Positions 1 through 8,657 of a stretch of 64,000 nucleotides of DNA are shown one piece after another; the first letter of the stretch is position 1, and every line of letters begins with the position of its first letter. The notes under the pieces were generated by a model that made no database searches, was not told the DNA's origin, and was given only the letters and a program-made list of their open reading frames with translations. The position numbers and the translations under genes were made by a program. Origin of the DNA: Nitrosopumilales archaeon (GTDB lineage: Archaea; Thermoproteota; Nitrososphaeria; Nitrososphaerales; Nitrosopumilaceae); NCBI GenBank assembly GCA_016276965.1, contig JADNRU010000002.1:1-64000 (forward strand), in the 5' to 3' direction.

Positions 1-1
1 C

Positions 2-604
2 TCTAGACGCGCAACAACCCCGTCCCCAAGCGATAGACAACGTATTCTTCCAGACGATCTTCTAAAAGGACCCAAGAAATTTGAAAAGCAATCAAGGATT
101 AAGGATTCGCCATTTTTTGTATCTGTTAAAGAAACAGCAATAGACAACTTACAGGCATTTCCGCGAGTATTCGAAGCTTCTGTTTTTACTTCTGAACGTG
201 GTGAGGAATCAAACGTTAACCTTCGTGTAGTTGGACTACGTGGAGTTTGTATAATTGGTCAAGACCCTACTTGTCTTGTTACTGAGTCTACTAGAGCACC
301 GGGAAAAATATTCAAAACAGTTGAGATAAATGGAGATTTGTATAAAGTGCGATATACGGGACCGCAAGCGGTATTAGAAAAATTCTCAATATCGCCAGAA
401 AATCCTAATGCTATATTGCCTAATGGAAATATTATCATAACTGTACTCAGGGACGACCAAAGATTCAATCTATATACTGAGGTTACCTATTTGACTTCAA
501 CAGGTTCCTTAACTGGTTTAACAACAGGAGTTAAAGGACCACATCAGAGTGAAGGATCGCCAACGGACATAACTAAAGGCGTTCCATTTGAAGACTTGGG
601 TTAG
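2..604 (+). CDS. Hypothetical protein, 5' end outside window
   Basis: The frame is open from the left edge to the stop at 604, giving the last 200 residues of a longer protein. The visible part is polar and beta-rich in appearance, with two cysteines close together (GVCIIGQDPTCLV) and a Gly/Ser/Thr-rich tail ending in FEDLG. There is no C-terminal membrane segment and no catalytic motif that I recognise. The first ATG inside the frame (338) would cut through a continuous open stretch, so the real start most likely lies upstream of the window. It may be exported, but that cannot be judged without the N-terminus. Confidence 0.6.
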   Translation, partial: SRRATTPSPSDRQRILPDDLLKGPKKFEKQSRIKDSPFFVSVKETAIDNLQAFPRVFEASVFTSERGEESNVNLRVVGLRGVCIIGQDPTCLVTESTRAPGKIFKTVEINGDLYKVRYTGPQAVLEKFSISPENPNAILPNGNIIITVLRDDQRFNLYTEVTYLTSTGSLTGLTTGVKGPHQSEGSPTDITKGVPFEDLG

Positions 605-686
605 AAAATTCTAAAAAAGAATTCAAACTTTGAAATATTAGCTATTTTTCAACTTTATAACAAAGCAATAAAATTCAAATTACCTT

Positions 687-1202
687 ATGAGTTTTGAGCT
701 TTCACAAATGCAAATCAATGTTTTATTGCTAAAACAAGATGATCCAAAAAAATGTACTGCTGAAAAACTTGTTAAATTTGGCCTCGCAAAAAAGGTAAAG
801 AAAACACCAAAAAATACTTTGGTCTTGGATCCATTTGCCAAAAAAATTCTTTTACCTAATGACAAAAAAATAGTACATTCTGTAACTGCAATTGATTGCT
901 CTTGGAATTTAGCTGATCAAACTTTTACCAGTAAATTTTCTGGAATACACAGGAAGTTGCCTCCTCTCTTTGCTGGTAATCCTGTAAATTATTCTAAATT
1001 AGGCAAACTAACCACAGTTGAGGCAATATCTGGGAGTCTGTTAATTTTAGGCTTTAAGGAATTAGGATTACAACTACTTGACAAATTCAAGTGGGGGCAT
1101 ACTTTTTACGAATTAAACCAAAATCTTCTAAAAGATTATTCAAAAGCGGATTCAGAAGAACAGATCCCTGATATATTAAAGGAATATGCTATTGTACATT
1201 AA
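687..1202 (+). CDS. tsr3: Tsr3-like rRNA aminocarboxypropyltransferase (DUF367)
   Basis: The 171-residue protein matches the Tsr3/DUF367 family, which transfers the 3-amino-3-carboxypropyl group of S-adenosylmethionine to a modified uridine of small-subunit rRNA. Visible family blocks are DPKKCTAEKL near residue 19, LDPFAKK near 47, AIDCSW near 69, RKLPPLFAGNPVNY near 88 and LTTVEAISGSLLILG near 107. Length is normal for the archaeal form. The ATG at 687 is the natural start, because the conserved N-terminal strand (FELSQMQINVLLL) follows directly. It stands alone, with TrkH downstream on the same strand after 92 nt. Confidence 0.85.
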   Translation: MSFELSQMQINVLLLKQDDPKKCTAEKLVKFGLAKKVKKTPKNTLVLDPFAKKILLPNDKKIVHSVTAIDCSWNLADQTFTSKFSGIHRKLPPLFAGNPVNYSKLGKLTTVEAISGSLLILGFKELGLQLLDKFKWGHTFYELNQNLLKDYSKADSEEQIPDILKEYAIVH

Positions 1203-1294
1203 TCCAAAAGATGATTTTTTAGATTCCCAAGACAATTATAGAGAACTGTAACACATTTCAAACCAACCAAATTTCAAAACATGTAGGTAATCTA

Positions 1295-3115
1295 ATGTCC
1301 GCAGAATCTCAAAAATCGGTATCTTACATACTATCAAAGCCAGTTTCTCAATTTATGGCTAAAGATGTTTTAATTCTTCATCAAGACACTTCGACTGGAT
1401 CAGCTACTAGACTTTTGCAGAGGTATGAGCGAGATGATATTGTAGTTACTGATGACCATCTCAAACCAGTAGGTATTGTGACAGATAAGGATATTTTAGC
1501 CCAAGTTAGTGATGTTACCGTTTTTGCCGAATCTACCACTTTAAAGCAAATCATGAGTTCACCTTTAATCACCATTGAAGAAAATGCGACATTACGTAAT
1601 GGTCTAGAAAAAATGACTAAAAACCATATCAGAAAACTTCCAGTAATTTCAAAAAAGCTAGTTGTAGTTGGAATGATATATCAAGCAACCATTGCAGCCG
1701 CAATTCGAAAAGCAGTAGATATTCATCCAAGATTTTTTAGCCCACCTGTAAAATCAATACTAGGGAATTTGGGATTTGTTTTGCAGTTTGCTGGAGCTCT
1801 TTTTCTCGTTCCAGCAGTTTTGGCCACCGTTTTAAATGATACCGTAACAGCTACTGGAATCTATCTTACTACAGTACTTCTACTTGTTACCGGGTTTTTC
1901 TTAAACTCTTATGGCGAAAAATCAAGCCTAAACCTACAACAAGCATCAATTTTGGTCTTTTCAAGTTTATTTATTCTAATACTGTTTGGAACAATTCCGT
2001 ACCTTTATGTCTCTCCTTATCAACCAGAAAATGCTGTAGAACTTTTTGCTAACAGCTTCTTTTCTAGCGCAGCTGGATTTACCACTGGAGGAATATCTCT
2101 TTATGAATTTCCTGAAGAGTTACCCCAAAGTTTTACGTTTTACCGCAGTTTCACACAGCTTATTGGAGGAATGAGTTTCATCTACCTTATAATTACAGCT
2201 TTTTATCCTGAAAGCAAACTCCAATCCATGAGAGGTTTCATTTCAGGAAAAACCTTACACTTAAGAGAGCTATTTGCCACCATCACAATAATTTTTGCTG
2301 TCTATATCGTCATTGTTGCTTTATTGTTATACATTTTTGGTGAGAGAAACATCATTGATAATTTTTCATTAGCTATGAGTACAATCTCAACTGGTGGATT
2401 CATTCCAAGTTCCACTATTCTTCAAGATATGTTGTGGCAAGAATATTTTGTTTTGATTGGAGCAATGATTTTAGGTGCTTTGCCATTTACTTTCCACTAT
2501 GCATTTGTAAGAAAGAGGTTTCTGTCACCTAAATTAGGTAAAGAAGTTCTTGTGTTTTTTACAATTCTTGCTGTTGCTGTATTAATATTTGGTTTCACCA
2601 GTGACTTAGATCCAATAATGTCAATTTTCTATACAATTTCAGCTGGAACTACGGCTGGATTGCAACTTGACAGTTTAGATGATTTGAGTGGACTGTCGCA
2701 AACAATTCTAGTAATTTTGATGTTCATTGGAGGATGTGGATTTTCAACTGCTGGCGGAATCAAAATTTTTAGGTTTTTGCAATTACGAAATATTGGAAAA
2801 GCTTTTCGTGCAGCTTCAAGAAAAGAATTGACTATTGAAAACAAAAAAGAAATGACTACCTCTCTCATAATCATTGCATTATTTCCAATTATTGCCACTG
2901 TTGTAGCTTTTCATCTAGTTGATATTACTGGAGCAGAGTTTAATGATGCCTTTTTAGAAGCAACTGGAATAATTACGACAGGTGGACTATGGGCAGATGT
3001 TATAACAACTGATATAAATCCCACAACAAAAATTGTTCTAAGTTTTCTCATGATATTTGGAAGACTAGAAATTATTGCAATATTGTATATTTTCATACCT
3101 AAGTTAAGCACTTGA
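1295..3115 (+). CDS. trkH: TrkH-type potassium transporter with N-terminal CBS pair
   Basis: This 606-residue membrane protein is a Trk/Ktr potassium translocating subunit. Residues about 20-140 form two CBS domains, expected to bind adenine nucleotides or similar ligands; the rest is a TrkH core of four membrane-pore-membrane repeats. The four filter-like pore motifs are visible: FTTGG (262-266), STGG (365-368), GTTAG (451-455) and TTGG (561-564). The C-terminus carries the family GRLEI signature near 589. Classical TrkH has no CBS domains and is gated by a separate TrkA/KtrA ring; no trkA lies nearby, so gating through the fused CBS pair is a reasonable inference. Confidence 0.88.
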   Translation: MSAESQKSVSYILSKPVSQFMAKDVLILHQDTSTGSATRLLQRYERDDIVVTDDHLKPVGIVTDKDILAQVSDVTVFAESTTLKQIMSSPLITIEENATLRNGLEKMTKNHIRKLPVISKKLVVVGMIYQATIAAAIRKAVDIHPRFFSPPVKSILGNLGFVLQFAGALFLVPAVLATVLNDTVTATGIYLTTVLLLVTGFFLNSYGEKSSLNLQQASILVFSSLFILILFGTIPYLYVSPYQPENAVELFANSFFSSAAGFTTGGISLYEFPEELPQSFTFYRSFTQLIGGMSFIYLIITAFYPESKLQSMRGFISGKTLHLRELFATITIIFAVYIVIVALLLYIFGERNIIDNFSLAMSTISTGGFIPSSTILQDMLWQEYFVLIGAMILGALPFTFHYAFVRKRFLSPKLGKEVLVFFTILAVAVLIFGFTSDLDPIMSIFYTISAGTTAGLQLDSLDDLSGLSQTILVILMFIGGCGFSTAGGIKIFRFLQLRNIGKAFRAASRKELTIENKKEMTTSLIIIALFPIIATVVAFHLVDITGAEFNDAFLEATGIITTGGLWADVITTDINPTTKIVLSFLMIFGRLEIIAILYIFIPKLST

Positions 3116-3162
3116 TAGACTTTTTTCTATAAAAATTCATAATGAGTTTAACTAAAAGATTT

Positions 3163-3237
3163 TCATCCTGTTAAAAAAGCGATATATGCTAATATTCCTG
3201 CAATCATCGTAATAGCTAATCCTATCGGACTTAACAT
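3163..3237 (-). CDS. Candidate 24-residue membrane miniprotein
   Basis: The reverse strand encodes MLSPIGLAITMIAGILAYIAFLTG with ATG and TGA: a single hydrophobic helix with small residues. The frame stays open for 13 residues upstream (TWIFTYKNPNFFP) and reads like a natural N-terminal extension, but it meets a TAA with no ATG, GTG or TTG. It may therefore be a genuine one-helix protein, or the decayed end of a slightly longer one. It lies between the convergent end of trkH and the RNase P RNA. Nothing else is seen in 3116-3330. Confidence 0.35.
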   Translation of the reverse strand: MLSPIGLAITMIAGILAYIAFLTG

Positions 3238-3331
3238 TGGGAAAAAGTTTGGATTCTTGTATGTAAAAATCCAGGTTTAAAATTATTGAGTTATGATAAT
3301 CAATTCCAAGTGAATACCCTATCAATGAATA

Positions 3332-3362
3332 TTTTAAAAGAAATATTCAAATTGAATAAAAC
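3332..3362 (+). promoter_or_regulatory. AT-rich promoter region of the RNase P RNA
   Basis: The stretch contains TTTTAAAAG (3333-3341) and TTGAATAAAA further down, either of which could act as the TATA box for the RNA whose terminal helix begins at about 3376. The spacing of the second element is nearer to the usual 25 nt. Which box is used cannot be settled by eye. Confidence 0.35.
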
Positions 3363-3373
3363 CCAAGAAATTT

Positions 3374-3664
3374 TAGGTGCGAGCTGGTGCACGATACACT
3401 GTTACGGCAGAGGAAACTACTCCCTCCATGCAGGATATGTGTTCCGGAGACGGATAGTCAGAGATGGCTGGCAACAGAATAGAAAATAATCCCACCTGGA
3501 GTACAATGATGGCAAAACCTGAGGTTTCCAGAGAAGGAATGAAAAATCTGACCCACATGGAGCAAGGCCAAACAGAACTATAGGTTCCTGCACTTGGTTC
3601 AGGTAGGCTGCAAAGCGAAATATCGTAAAAACAGAAGGAGAGTTACGGCCAGCACGCACTTTAA
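3374..3664 (+). ncRNA. rnpB: Probable RNase P RNA
   Basis: This 290-nt stretch is less AT-rich than its surroundings and has no convincing reading frame. Its ends pair as a P1-like helix: GGTGCGAGCTGGT (3376-3388) with GCCAGCACGCACTT (3649-3662), about 13 pairs including wobbles and one mismatch. A GAGGAAACTACTCC block (3410-3423) resembles conserved region I, and ACAGAAGGAGAGTTA (3631-3645) resembles conserved region V with its ACAGAA core. The two pair as a P4 helix (AACU/CUCC with GGAG/AGUU), leaving a single bulged A at 3419, the place where P4 usually has a bulged base. P4 is the catalytic helix for 5' tRNA maturation. The 3' end abuts the convergent gene ending at 3666. Confidence 0.7.
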
Positions 3665-3665
3665 T

Positions 3666-4925
3666 TTAAGATGGTTTCCAGCCCTTTGGCAAGGAACCTT
3701 TTGTACTTTGGGAACTTGTTTCTTCTTCTTTCTTTTCTTCTTCGTAAACACTCTTGGTTTGTTCATAGCTAACGTCTTCTATCAACTGTGCTTCACCTCT
3801 TACAGTTTGATATCCCCCAGAACCTGCACTAGTTGCCACTCCTCTTAATAATGATGGATCAATTCCTTGTTGTCCCATTCCTACTTCCTTCTTTAGCTTT
3901 CTACTACTCATAACCATAAATACCACTCCTCCAACTGCTGCCATTCCTGCCATACCATAAACTATCATTATAGGAAAATCTCCAGTTGCTGTAGTTGCAT
4001 AGCCCTCAGGAGGAGTGGGACTAACACCAAAGGCTTCTGCTCCATAGGATGTATCTATTGCTGCAAATCCAATTAGACTAATTTCTGCAGAGTCAGATGA
4101 TTGAATTGATCTAACAGTATATTCTCTATCTGCAGTAAAACTTACTTCTTCAATTCGTTCTACTTGTATTCCTTCTCTAAAGCTACTCTCTCCCATTGTA
4201 AAGGAGGATACCACAAATCCTGAAATTTCTTCAGATAAACCAAAAGTACTTGCATCTACACTAATTCCTGTAGGATCAAACAAAAAGTGCCAATTAGTTA
4301 AAGGCTGATTTTTAATTCCTTGTGCATCAATAATTGCTTTAGATAATAAAATTTCAGCTTCAGTTCCAGCAATTATTTCAGAAACTTCTGGTTCCATAGT
4401 TCTTAGAATAGAAATGGGCATGTTGATTTCTTTGCCATCAACCATAAAAGATCCTTGAACAGTTAATCCTCTCCAAGCTGCATCTATCAATGCAGGGGTA
4501 TCTGGTGTACCACCACGAATTGTAAAAAAGGAAAGCGTTGGTGTGAGAATTATTTTATAATCAATTGAGGTGTTAAGTCCTCTACCTGTTAGTTCAGCTG
4601 AATATTCTACTCCCATATCTGTAATTCGTGCACTACTTCCATCACTTGTAATTTTTTGATTTAATGCTTGAATAATATCTTTAACACCAGAGTCAGAAGA
4701 GTCAGCGGTTGCTTCAACCTTCCAACTTTTTCCTCTTAATTCGTCTGCAATCTCCCCACCTTCTGGATATTCTATGAAAATTGTTCGCTGATATTTAATT
4801 TCGATTTCAGATGAACCAATATCAGGATTTAAGCGTGCACTAAGCTGTGCTCCCCAAACAGGAGATGTAGTTCCAATAACAAGGAAAGCAGTAATTACTA
4901 AAGCTAAAATGCCTGCCCTAAGCAC
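3666..4925 (-). CDS. Secreted, C-terminally membrane-anchored protein of unknown function
   Basis: The 419-residue protein begins with a clear signal peptide (hydrophobic core LALVITAFLVIG, likely cut after VWGA near residue 26). A long Ser/Glu/Ile-rich beta-type ectodomain follows, then a membrane helix near residues 325-345 (IMIVYGMAGMAAVGGVVFMV) and a short charged cytoplasmic tail rich in Glu, Lys and Ser. The topology is that of a cell-surface protein held in the S-layer space. I do not recognise the family. It lacks a PEFG-type sorting tail. The gene is divergent from cofD and convergent with the RNase P RNA, two bases from that RNA's end. Confidence 0.75.
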   Translation of the reverse strand: MLRAGILALVITAFLVIGTTSPVWGAQLSARLNPDIGSSEIEIKYQRTIFIEYPEGGEIADELRGKSWKVEATADSSDSGVKDIIQALNQKITSDGSSARITDMGVEYSAELTGRGLNTSIDYKIILTPTLSFFTIRGGTPDTPALIDAAWRGLTVQGSFMVDGKEINMPISILRTMEPEVSEIIAGTEAEILLSKAIIDAQGIKNQPLTNWHFLFDPTGISVDASTFGLSEEISGFVVSSFTMGESSFREGIQVERIEEVSFTADREYTVRSIQSSDSAEISLIGFAAIDTSYGAEAFGVSPTPPEGYATTATGDFPIMIVYGMAGMAAVGGVVFMVMSSRKLKKEVGMGQQGIDPSLLRGVATSAGSGGYQTVRGEAQLIEDVSYEQTKSVYEEEKKEEETSSQSTKGSLPKGWKPS

Positions 4926-5053
4926 GAAAATAGAACTTATTGTTCAGTAATAAACCTATCCTAAAATGTATTTATTTTTAACGCTTTGTAAAAATTGAAA
5001 AAGTAATATTGAACAAAGACTACACTCAATGAGAGTTTTAAGAGCTGAAAAAT

Positions 5054-5974
5054 ATGATAACAATTCTATCGGGCGGAACAGGTTCCGTCAAACTTGTAAG
5101 GGGATTAGCATCTCAAATTCAAGATCTTAATGTAATTAGTAATGTAGGGGATAACTACTGGCTCTATGGAATGTATCTCTGTCCTGATATTGATACCATA
5201 ATTTACGGACTAGCTGATCTATTGGATTTCGAACGTGGATGGGGAATAAAAAAAGACTCTTTCGGATTTTTGCGCCAAATGGAAGTTTTTGGAGAAGAAA
5301 CATGGTTTAGTATAGGAGATAGGGATGCAGCTACCCATCTAATGAGAACAAACATGCTAAAAAATGGAAAGAATCTTAGCGATATCACCAAATGGATGTG
5401 TGAAAAATTTGCAGTTGAAGCCAAAGTTATTCCTGTGACAGATAATACTGTGGAAACTAGAATAAGTACCAACAAAGGAGAACTTCACCTTCAAGAATAT
5501 TGGGTAAAGTATAGAGGACTAGACGAAGTATTGGGAATACAATACATTGGTGCAGATAAAGCCAGACCGAATCCAGAAGCTATCAATGCAATGCACGATT
5601 CCAAACTTGTAATTATAGCCCCAGGAAATCCTCTTACCAGTATTGGTCCGATGCTTTCTATCAAAGGAGTTAGAAAAGAATTATCAAAAATTAAAAAGAA
5701 AGTTGTAGCTGTAAGTCCTCTAATAGGTGATAAAGCAATTAGTGGCCCTGCAGCAAAATACATGCAGGCTGCCGGGATTGAAGTTTCAGCATACGGCGTT
5801 GCCAAAATGTACTCAGATGTTTGCTCTCATATGATAATAGATACTAAAGATAAAGCACTTGCAAAAAAGATACAAAATTTAGACACGCAAGTTTACGAAA
5901 CAAAAATCAAGATGATCAATAAGGAAGGAGAAAAAACTTTGGCCTCTTTTATTCTTAATCAAGTACACGTATAA
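5054..5974 (+). CDS. cofD: 2-phospho-L-lactate transferase CofD
   Basis: CofD joins the phospholactyl group (or its phosphoenolpyruvyl equivalent) to the deazaflavin Fo, making coenzyme F420-0. The 306-residue product has the family start ILSGGTGSVKLVRGL, the block NVGDN followed by CPDIDTIIYGLADL near residues 36-60, and later APGNPLTSIGPMLSIKGV near 190. Length is typical. It is followed after one base by cofC, which makes its substrate, so the two are surely one operon; the third gene, cofE, lies at 45.3 kb. Confidence 0.92.
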   Translation: MITILSGGTGSVKLVRGLASQIQDLNVISNVGDNYWLYGMYLCPDIDTIIYGLADLLDFERGWGIKKDSFGFLRQMEVFGEETWFSIGDRDAATHLMRTNMLKNGKNLSDITKWMCEKFAVEAKVIPVTDNTVETRISTNKGELHLQEYWVKYRGLDEVLGIQYIGADKARPNPEAINAMHDSKLVIIAPGNPLTSIGPMLSIKGVRKELSKIKKKVVAVSPLIGDKAISGPAAKYMQAAGIEVSAYGVAKMYSDVCSHMIIDTKDKALAKKIQNLDTQVYETKIKMINKEGEKTLASFILNQVHV

Positions 5975-5975
5975 T

Positions 5976-6617
5976 TTGAAAGTATCAGCAATTATTCCAG
6001 TAAAAACTTTCTCAAAAGCAAAAACTCGACTAAATTTATCCTCACAAAAAAAAGAAGATCTATGTAAAATAATGTTAGAAGAAGTATTGACCACAATTTC
6101 AAATTCAAAACAAATTGAAAAAATCGTTGTTGTATCAAAAGACGAAGAAGCCCTAAAAATAAGCAAACAGTATAATGCAACTCAAATTTTTGATCATGAC
6201 GAATCGGGAGTAAACCACGCCGTATCTCTTGCAGACGATTATCTCACAAAGTTGGACTTTAATACATCAGTTGTTTTTCCTCAAGACATTCCATTTATGC
6301 ACACACAAGATATTGAAAATTTATTAAAATTTCAAAACTCATCAAAAAACGTCCTAGTTGTTCCTTCAATGAAGTTTGATGGAACCAATGCTCTAGTAAG
6401 AACTCCTTTAGACATTATGGAAACCCATTATGATGAGGATAGCTACAAAATTCATATCGATGTAGGAAAATCCTATACCACTAGAACTTCAATGATTCTA
6501 ATTAGAAGAATAATGCTAGATGTTGATAATCCAGACGATTTTGAATTTTTTTATAATATTGACAAACCATACCTTTACAATAAATTCAAAAAACTTGGCC
6601 TTTTGACTAATTACTAA
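5976..6617 (+). CDS. cofC: 2-phospholactate guanylyltransferase CofC
   Basis: CofC activates 2-phospholactate (or phosphoenolpyruvate) with GTP to give the donor used by CofD. The 213-residue protein begins IIPVKTFSKAKTRL, the nucleotide-binding loop of this MobA-like transferase family, and has VVFPQDIPFM near residue 100 in place of the usual D-x-P metal site. The start is a TTG one base after the cofD stop, which implies tight translational coupling. The downstream gap holds the TFB promoter. Confidence 0.88.
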   Translation: MKVSAIIPVKTFSKAKTRLNLSSQKKEDLCKIMLEEVLTTISNSKQIEKIVVVSKDEEALKISKQYNATQIFDHDESGVNHAVSLADDYLTKLDFNTSVVFPQDIPFMHTQDIENLLKFQNSSKNVLVVPSMKFDGTNALVRTPLDIMETHYDEDSYKIHIDVGKSYTTRTSMILIRRIMLDVDNPDDFEFFYNIDKPYLYNKFKKLGLLTNY

Positions 6618-6629
6618 AATATGCAACAA

Positions 6630-6663
6630 GTTTATAAGTAATGATTTAGCAATACATAAATAC
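6630..6663 (+). promoter_or_regulatory. Promoter of the tfb gene
   Basis: Two TATA-like boxes, GTTTATAAGT (about 6631-6640) and ACATAAATAC (about 6654-6663), lie upstream of the TTG start at 6698. The second would place transcription start near 6685 and give a leader of about a dozen bases. Confidence 0.4.
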
Positions 6664-6697
6664 GAGAATTAATCGCATTCGTGAGTTGTGTTAAGAA

Positions 6698-7612
6698 TTG
6701 GTTAAGGCTAATAATCTAAAAGATAAATGTCCAAGGTGCGGTAAAGGTATCTTAGTTACTGATACTAATACTGGTGAGAATTTTTGTGGTAAATGTGGTT
6801 TTGTTCTAACTGATCAATCCGTAGAAACTGGACCTGAATGGCGCTCATTTTCAAAAGAAGAACATGAAGGTAGGAGTCGTGCTGGGGTTCCAACATCTTT
6901 AGCAATGCATGATATGGGACTTGCAACGATAATTGGACCAACTGACAGAGATGCTACAGGAAAACCTCTTTCTGCTTCAATGAGAAGCACCATTGAACGT
7001 CTAAGAACATGGGATAGTAGAAGCCAGGTTCATGAACCAGTTGACAGAAACTTTAGGCAAGCTTTTAGTGAACTTGATAGACTCAAAGACAAATTAGCAG
7101 TAGCTGATGCTGTCGTTGAAAAAGCTGCATATATTTACAGAAAAGCTCTTGAAAAAGGTCTAGTCAGAGGACGTTCAATTTCTGCATTAATTGCTTCAGC
7201 TCTTTATGCTGCTTGCCGTGATACTGAAACACCTAGAACACTAAAAGACATTTCAAACTCAAGCAATATTAAACGAAAGGATATTGCCAGATGTTATCGA
7301 TTACTATTAAGAGAACTTGGCCTAAAAATGCCGGTTGTAGATCCAATCAAATGTGTTGCTAGAATTGCAAGTAAAGCAGGCCTTTCAGAGAAAACAAAAC
7401 GTGAAGCAACAAAAATTCTTAAAACTGCAGAAGAAATTAAAATTTCTGCTGGAAAAGATCCTATGGGACTTGCAGCTGCCGCTCTTTATGTTGCATGTGT
7501 AACAAATGGTGAAAATAAAACTCAAAGAGATGTTGCTGAAGCTGCTGGTGTTACAGAAGTAACAATAAGAAATAGATACAAAGGTTTGAAAATAGCTCTC
7601 AATTTACAATAA
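6698..7612 (+). CDS. tfb: Transcription initiation factor TFB (TFIIB)
   Basis: TFB bridges TBP at the TATA box and RNA polymerase. The 304-residue protein has an N-terminal zinc ribbon (C11, C14, C30, C33), the B-reader/linker stretch GPEWRSFSKEEHEGRSRAGVP, and two cyclin-like repeats from about 105 to 300. The helix-turn-helix that contacts the BRE is seen in the second repeat (TQRDVAEAAGVTEVTIRNRYKGL). The start is TTG, since the ribbon begins ten residues later. Thaumarchaea usually carry several TFB genes, so this may be one of a set. Confidence 0.95.
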   Translation: MVKANNLKDKCPRCGKGILVTDTNTGENFCGKCGFVLTDQSVETGPEWRSFSKEEHEGRSRAGVPTSLAMHDMGLATIIGPTDRDATGKPLSASMRSTIERLRTWDSRSQVHEPVDRNFRQAFSELDRLKDKLAVADAVVEKAAYIYRKALEKGLVRGRSISALIASALYAACRDTETPRTLKDISNSSNIKRKDIARCYRLLLRELGLKMPVVDPIKCVARIASKAGLSEKTKREATKILKTAEEIKISAGKDPMGLAAAALYVACVTNGENKTQRDVAEAAGVTEVTIRNRYKGLKIALNLQ

Positions 7613-7676
7613 TAATCAATAAAAAAAAACTATTTTTTATTCATAAACTTTTCAAGGCATTTAACAGAAAATTTAC

Positions 7677-7755
7677 ATTGTAATAATTATTAGTTTACCT
7701 CAGTAACATGAAAACTTTGAAGCGTTACAATAATTTTGATAATATTACAATATTT
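7677..7755 (+). promoter_or_regulatory. Imperfect inverted repeat and AT-rich promoter before the cyclase-like gene
   Basis: ATTGTAATAATTAT (7677-7690) recurs in inverted, one-base-shortened form as ATAATATTACAAT (7739-7751), and TTACAATAATTTT lies between them. The second arm covers the position expected for the TATA box of the gene starting at 7764, so a protein bound to the repeat could control it. Confidence 0.3.
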
Positions 7756-7763
7756 TTCTAGGT

Positions 7764-8657
7764 TTGAATTTATTCGATCACTTTATTAATTTGAATTTTT
7801 ATGGCTGTGTCGTGAGGGGAAGTAATGGGAACCTAGATGGTAGAATATTCTCATCATCCAAATTTAGAGACTTCATTGAAAAACAATTACTGGAAATTTT
7901 AGAACTAACTGATGATTATGGCGGATTAGCACGTTCATCTAAAAATTATCCAATTAACATGGATGTTTATAATGCTATACGAGAAAAAAATGATTTTAAA
8001 ACAAAATCCAAAAAAAGTATGTGGATTCTCAAATCATTAACTGGAAAAACAGTAAACATGAATGTAATTAATATTGATATTGTTAATTCTAGTGAAAGAG
8101 TCAAATCACTTTCATCACAAGACGTTGAACATTACTACAAAACCTTTATAGAAAAATCAGCTGAGATAATCCAACAATTTGGTGGATATGTACTAAAAAA
8201 TGTAGGTGATTGTGTTATAGGTTTTTTTCCAACAGGAAACTACATCAATGAAAATCATGACAGCGTGGTAACATGTGGACTAAATGCAATAGATATGGTA
8301 AAAAACATGAACAAGGATTTTCAAGAGATTGGTTTACCTTCAATAAATTGTCGTGTGAGTGCAGATTTTGGTGAAGCAAAAGTTGTTCAACTACAATCAC
8401 AATGTGATTATTCTGCCTTAGATTTATTTGGTAATGCACTCAACAAACCAACAAACATTTTGCATCATGCAAAGCCAGATCAAATGGTCGTGGGAGGTGA
8501 CCTCTTTGCAAATTTCATGTCAGATTTTAGAGAAGGAATCAAAAAGAAGCTCATAACAATATATTCGGATAATTTTGGTTTTGATTTTAAACTAATTCAT
8601 AGATTTGATATTACGGGACATCAAAATTATCCAGTTTTTCTTGTGGATCACTCATAG
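7764..8657 (+). CDS. Class III nucleotide cyclase-like protein
   Basis: Residues about 98-245 of this 297-residue protein resemble a class III adenylate/guanylate cyclase domain. The first metal Asp is D105 in NVINIDIV; the block LKNVGDCVIGFFP supplies K145 and the second metal Asp D149. The later strand reads LDLFGNALNKPTNIL, where D220 and N227 match the base- and ribose-contacting positions, but the Arg that stabilises the transition state is Asn (N231). The first 95 residues have no clear domain and there is no membrane segment. The start is TTG after an SD-like TAGG. It may be a weak cyclase, a binding domain, or active only with a partner. It overlaps the next gene tail to tail by 47 bp. 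Confidence 0.65.
   Translation: MNLFDHFINLNFYGCVVRGSNGNLDGRIFSSSKFRDFIEKQLLEILELTDDYGGLARSSKNYPINMDVYNAIREKNDFKTKSKKSMWILKSLTGKTVNMNVINIDIVNSSERVKSLSSQDVEHYYKTFIEKSAEIIQQFGGYVLKNVGDCVIGFFPTGNYINENHDSVVTCGLNAIDMVKNMNKDFQEIGLPSINCRVSADFGEAKVVQLQSQCDYSALDLFGNALNKPTNILHHAKPDQMVVGGDLFANFMSDFREGIKKKLITIYSDNFGFDFKLIHRFDITGHQNYPVFLVDHS

Noticed and set aside
3286-3659. Short frames on both strands across the RNase P RNA
   Set aside because: They have odd composition and no motifs, and the region forms conserved RNA helices.
5491-5805. A 104-codon reverse frame inside cofD
   Set aside because: It lies wholly within a strongly supported gene and shows no motif.
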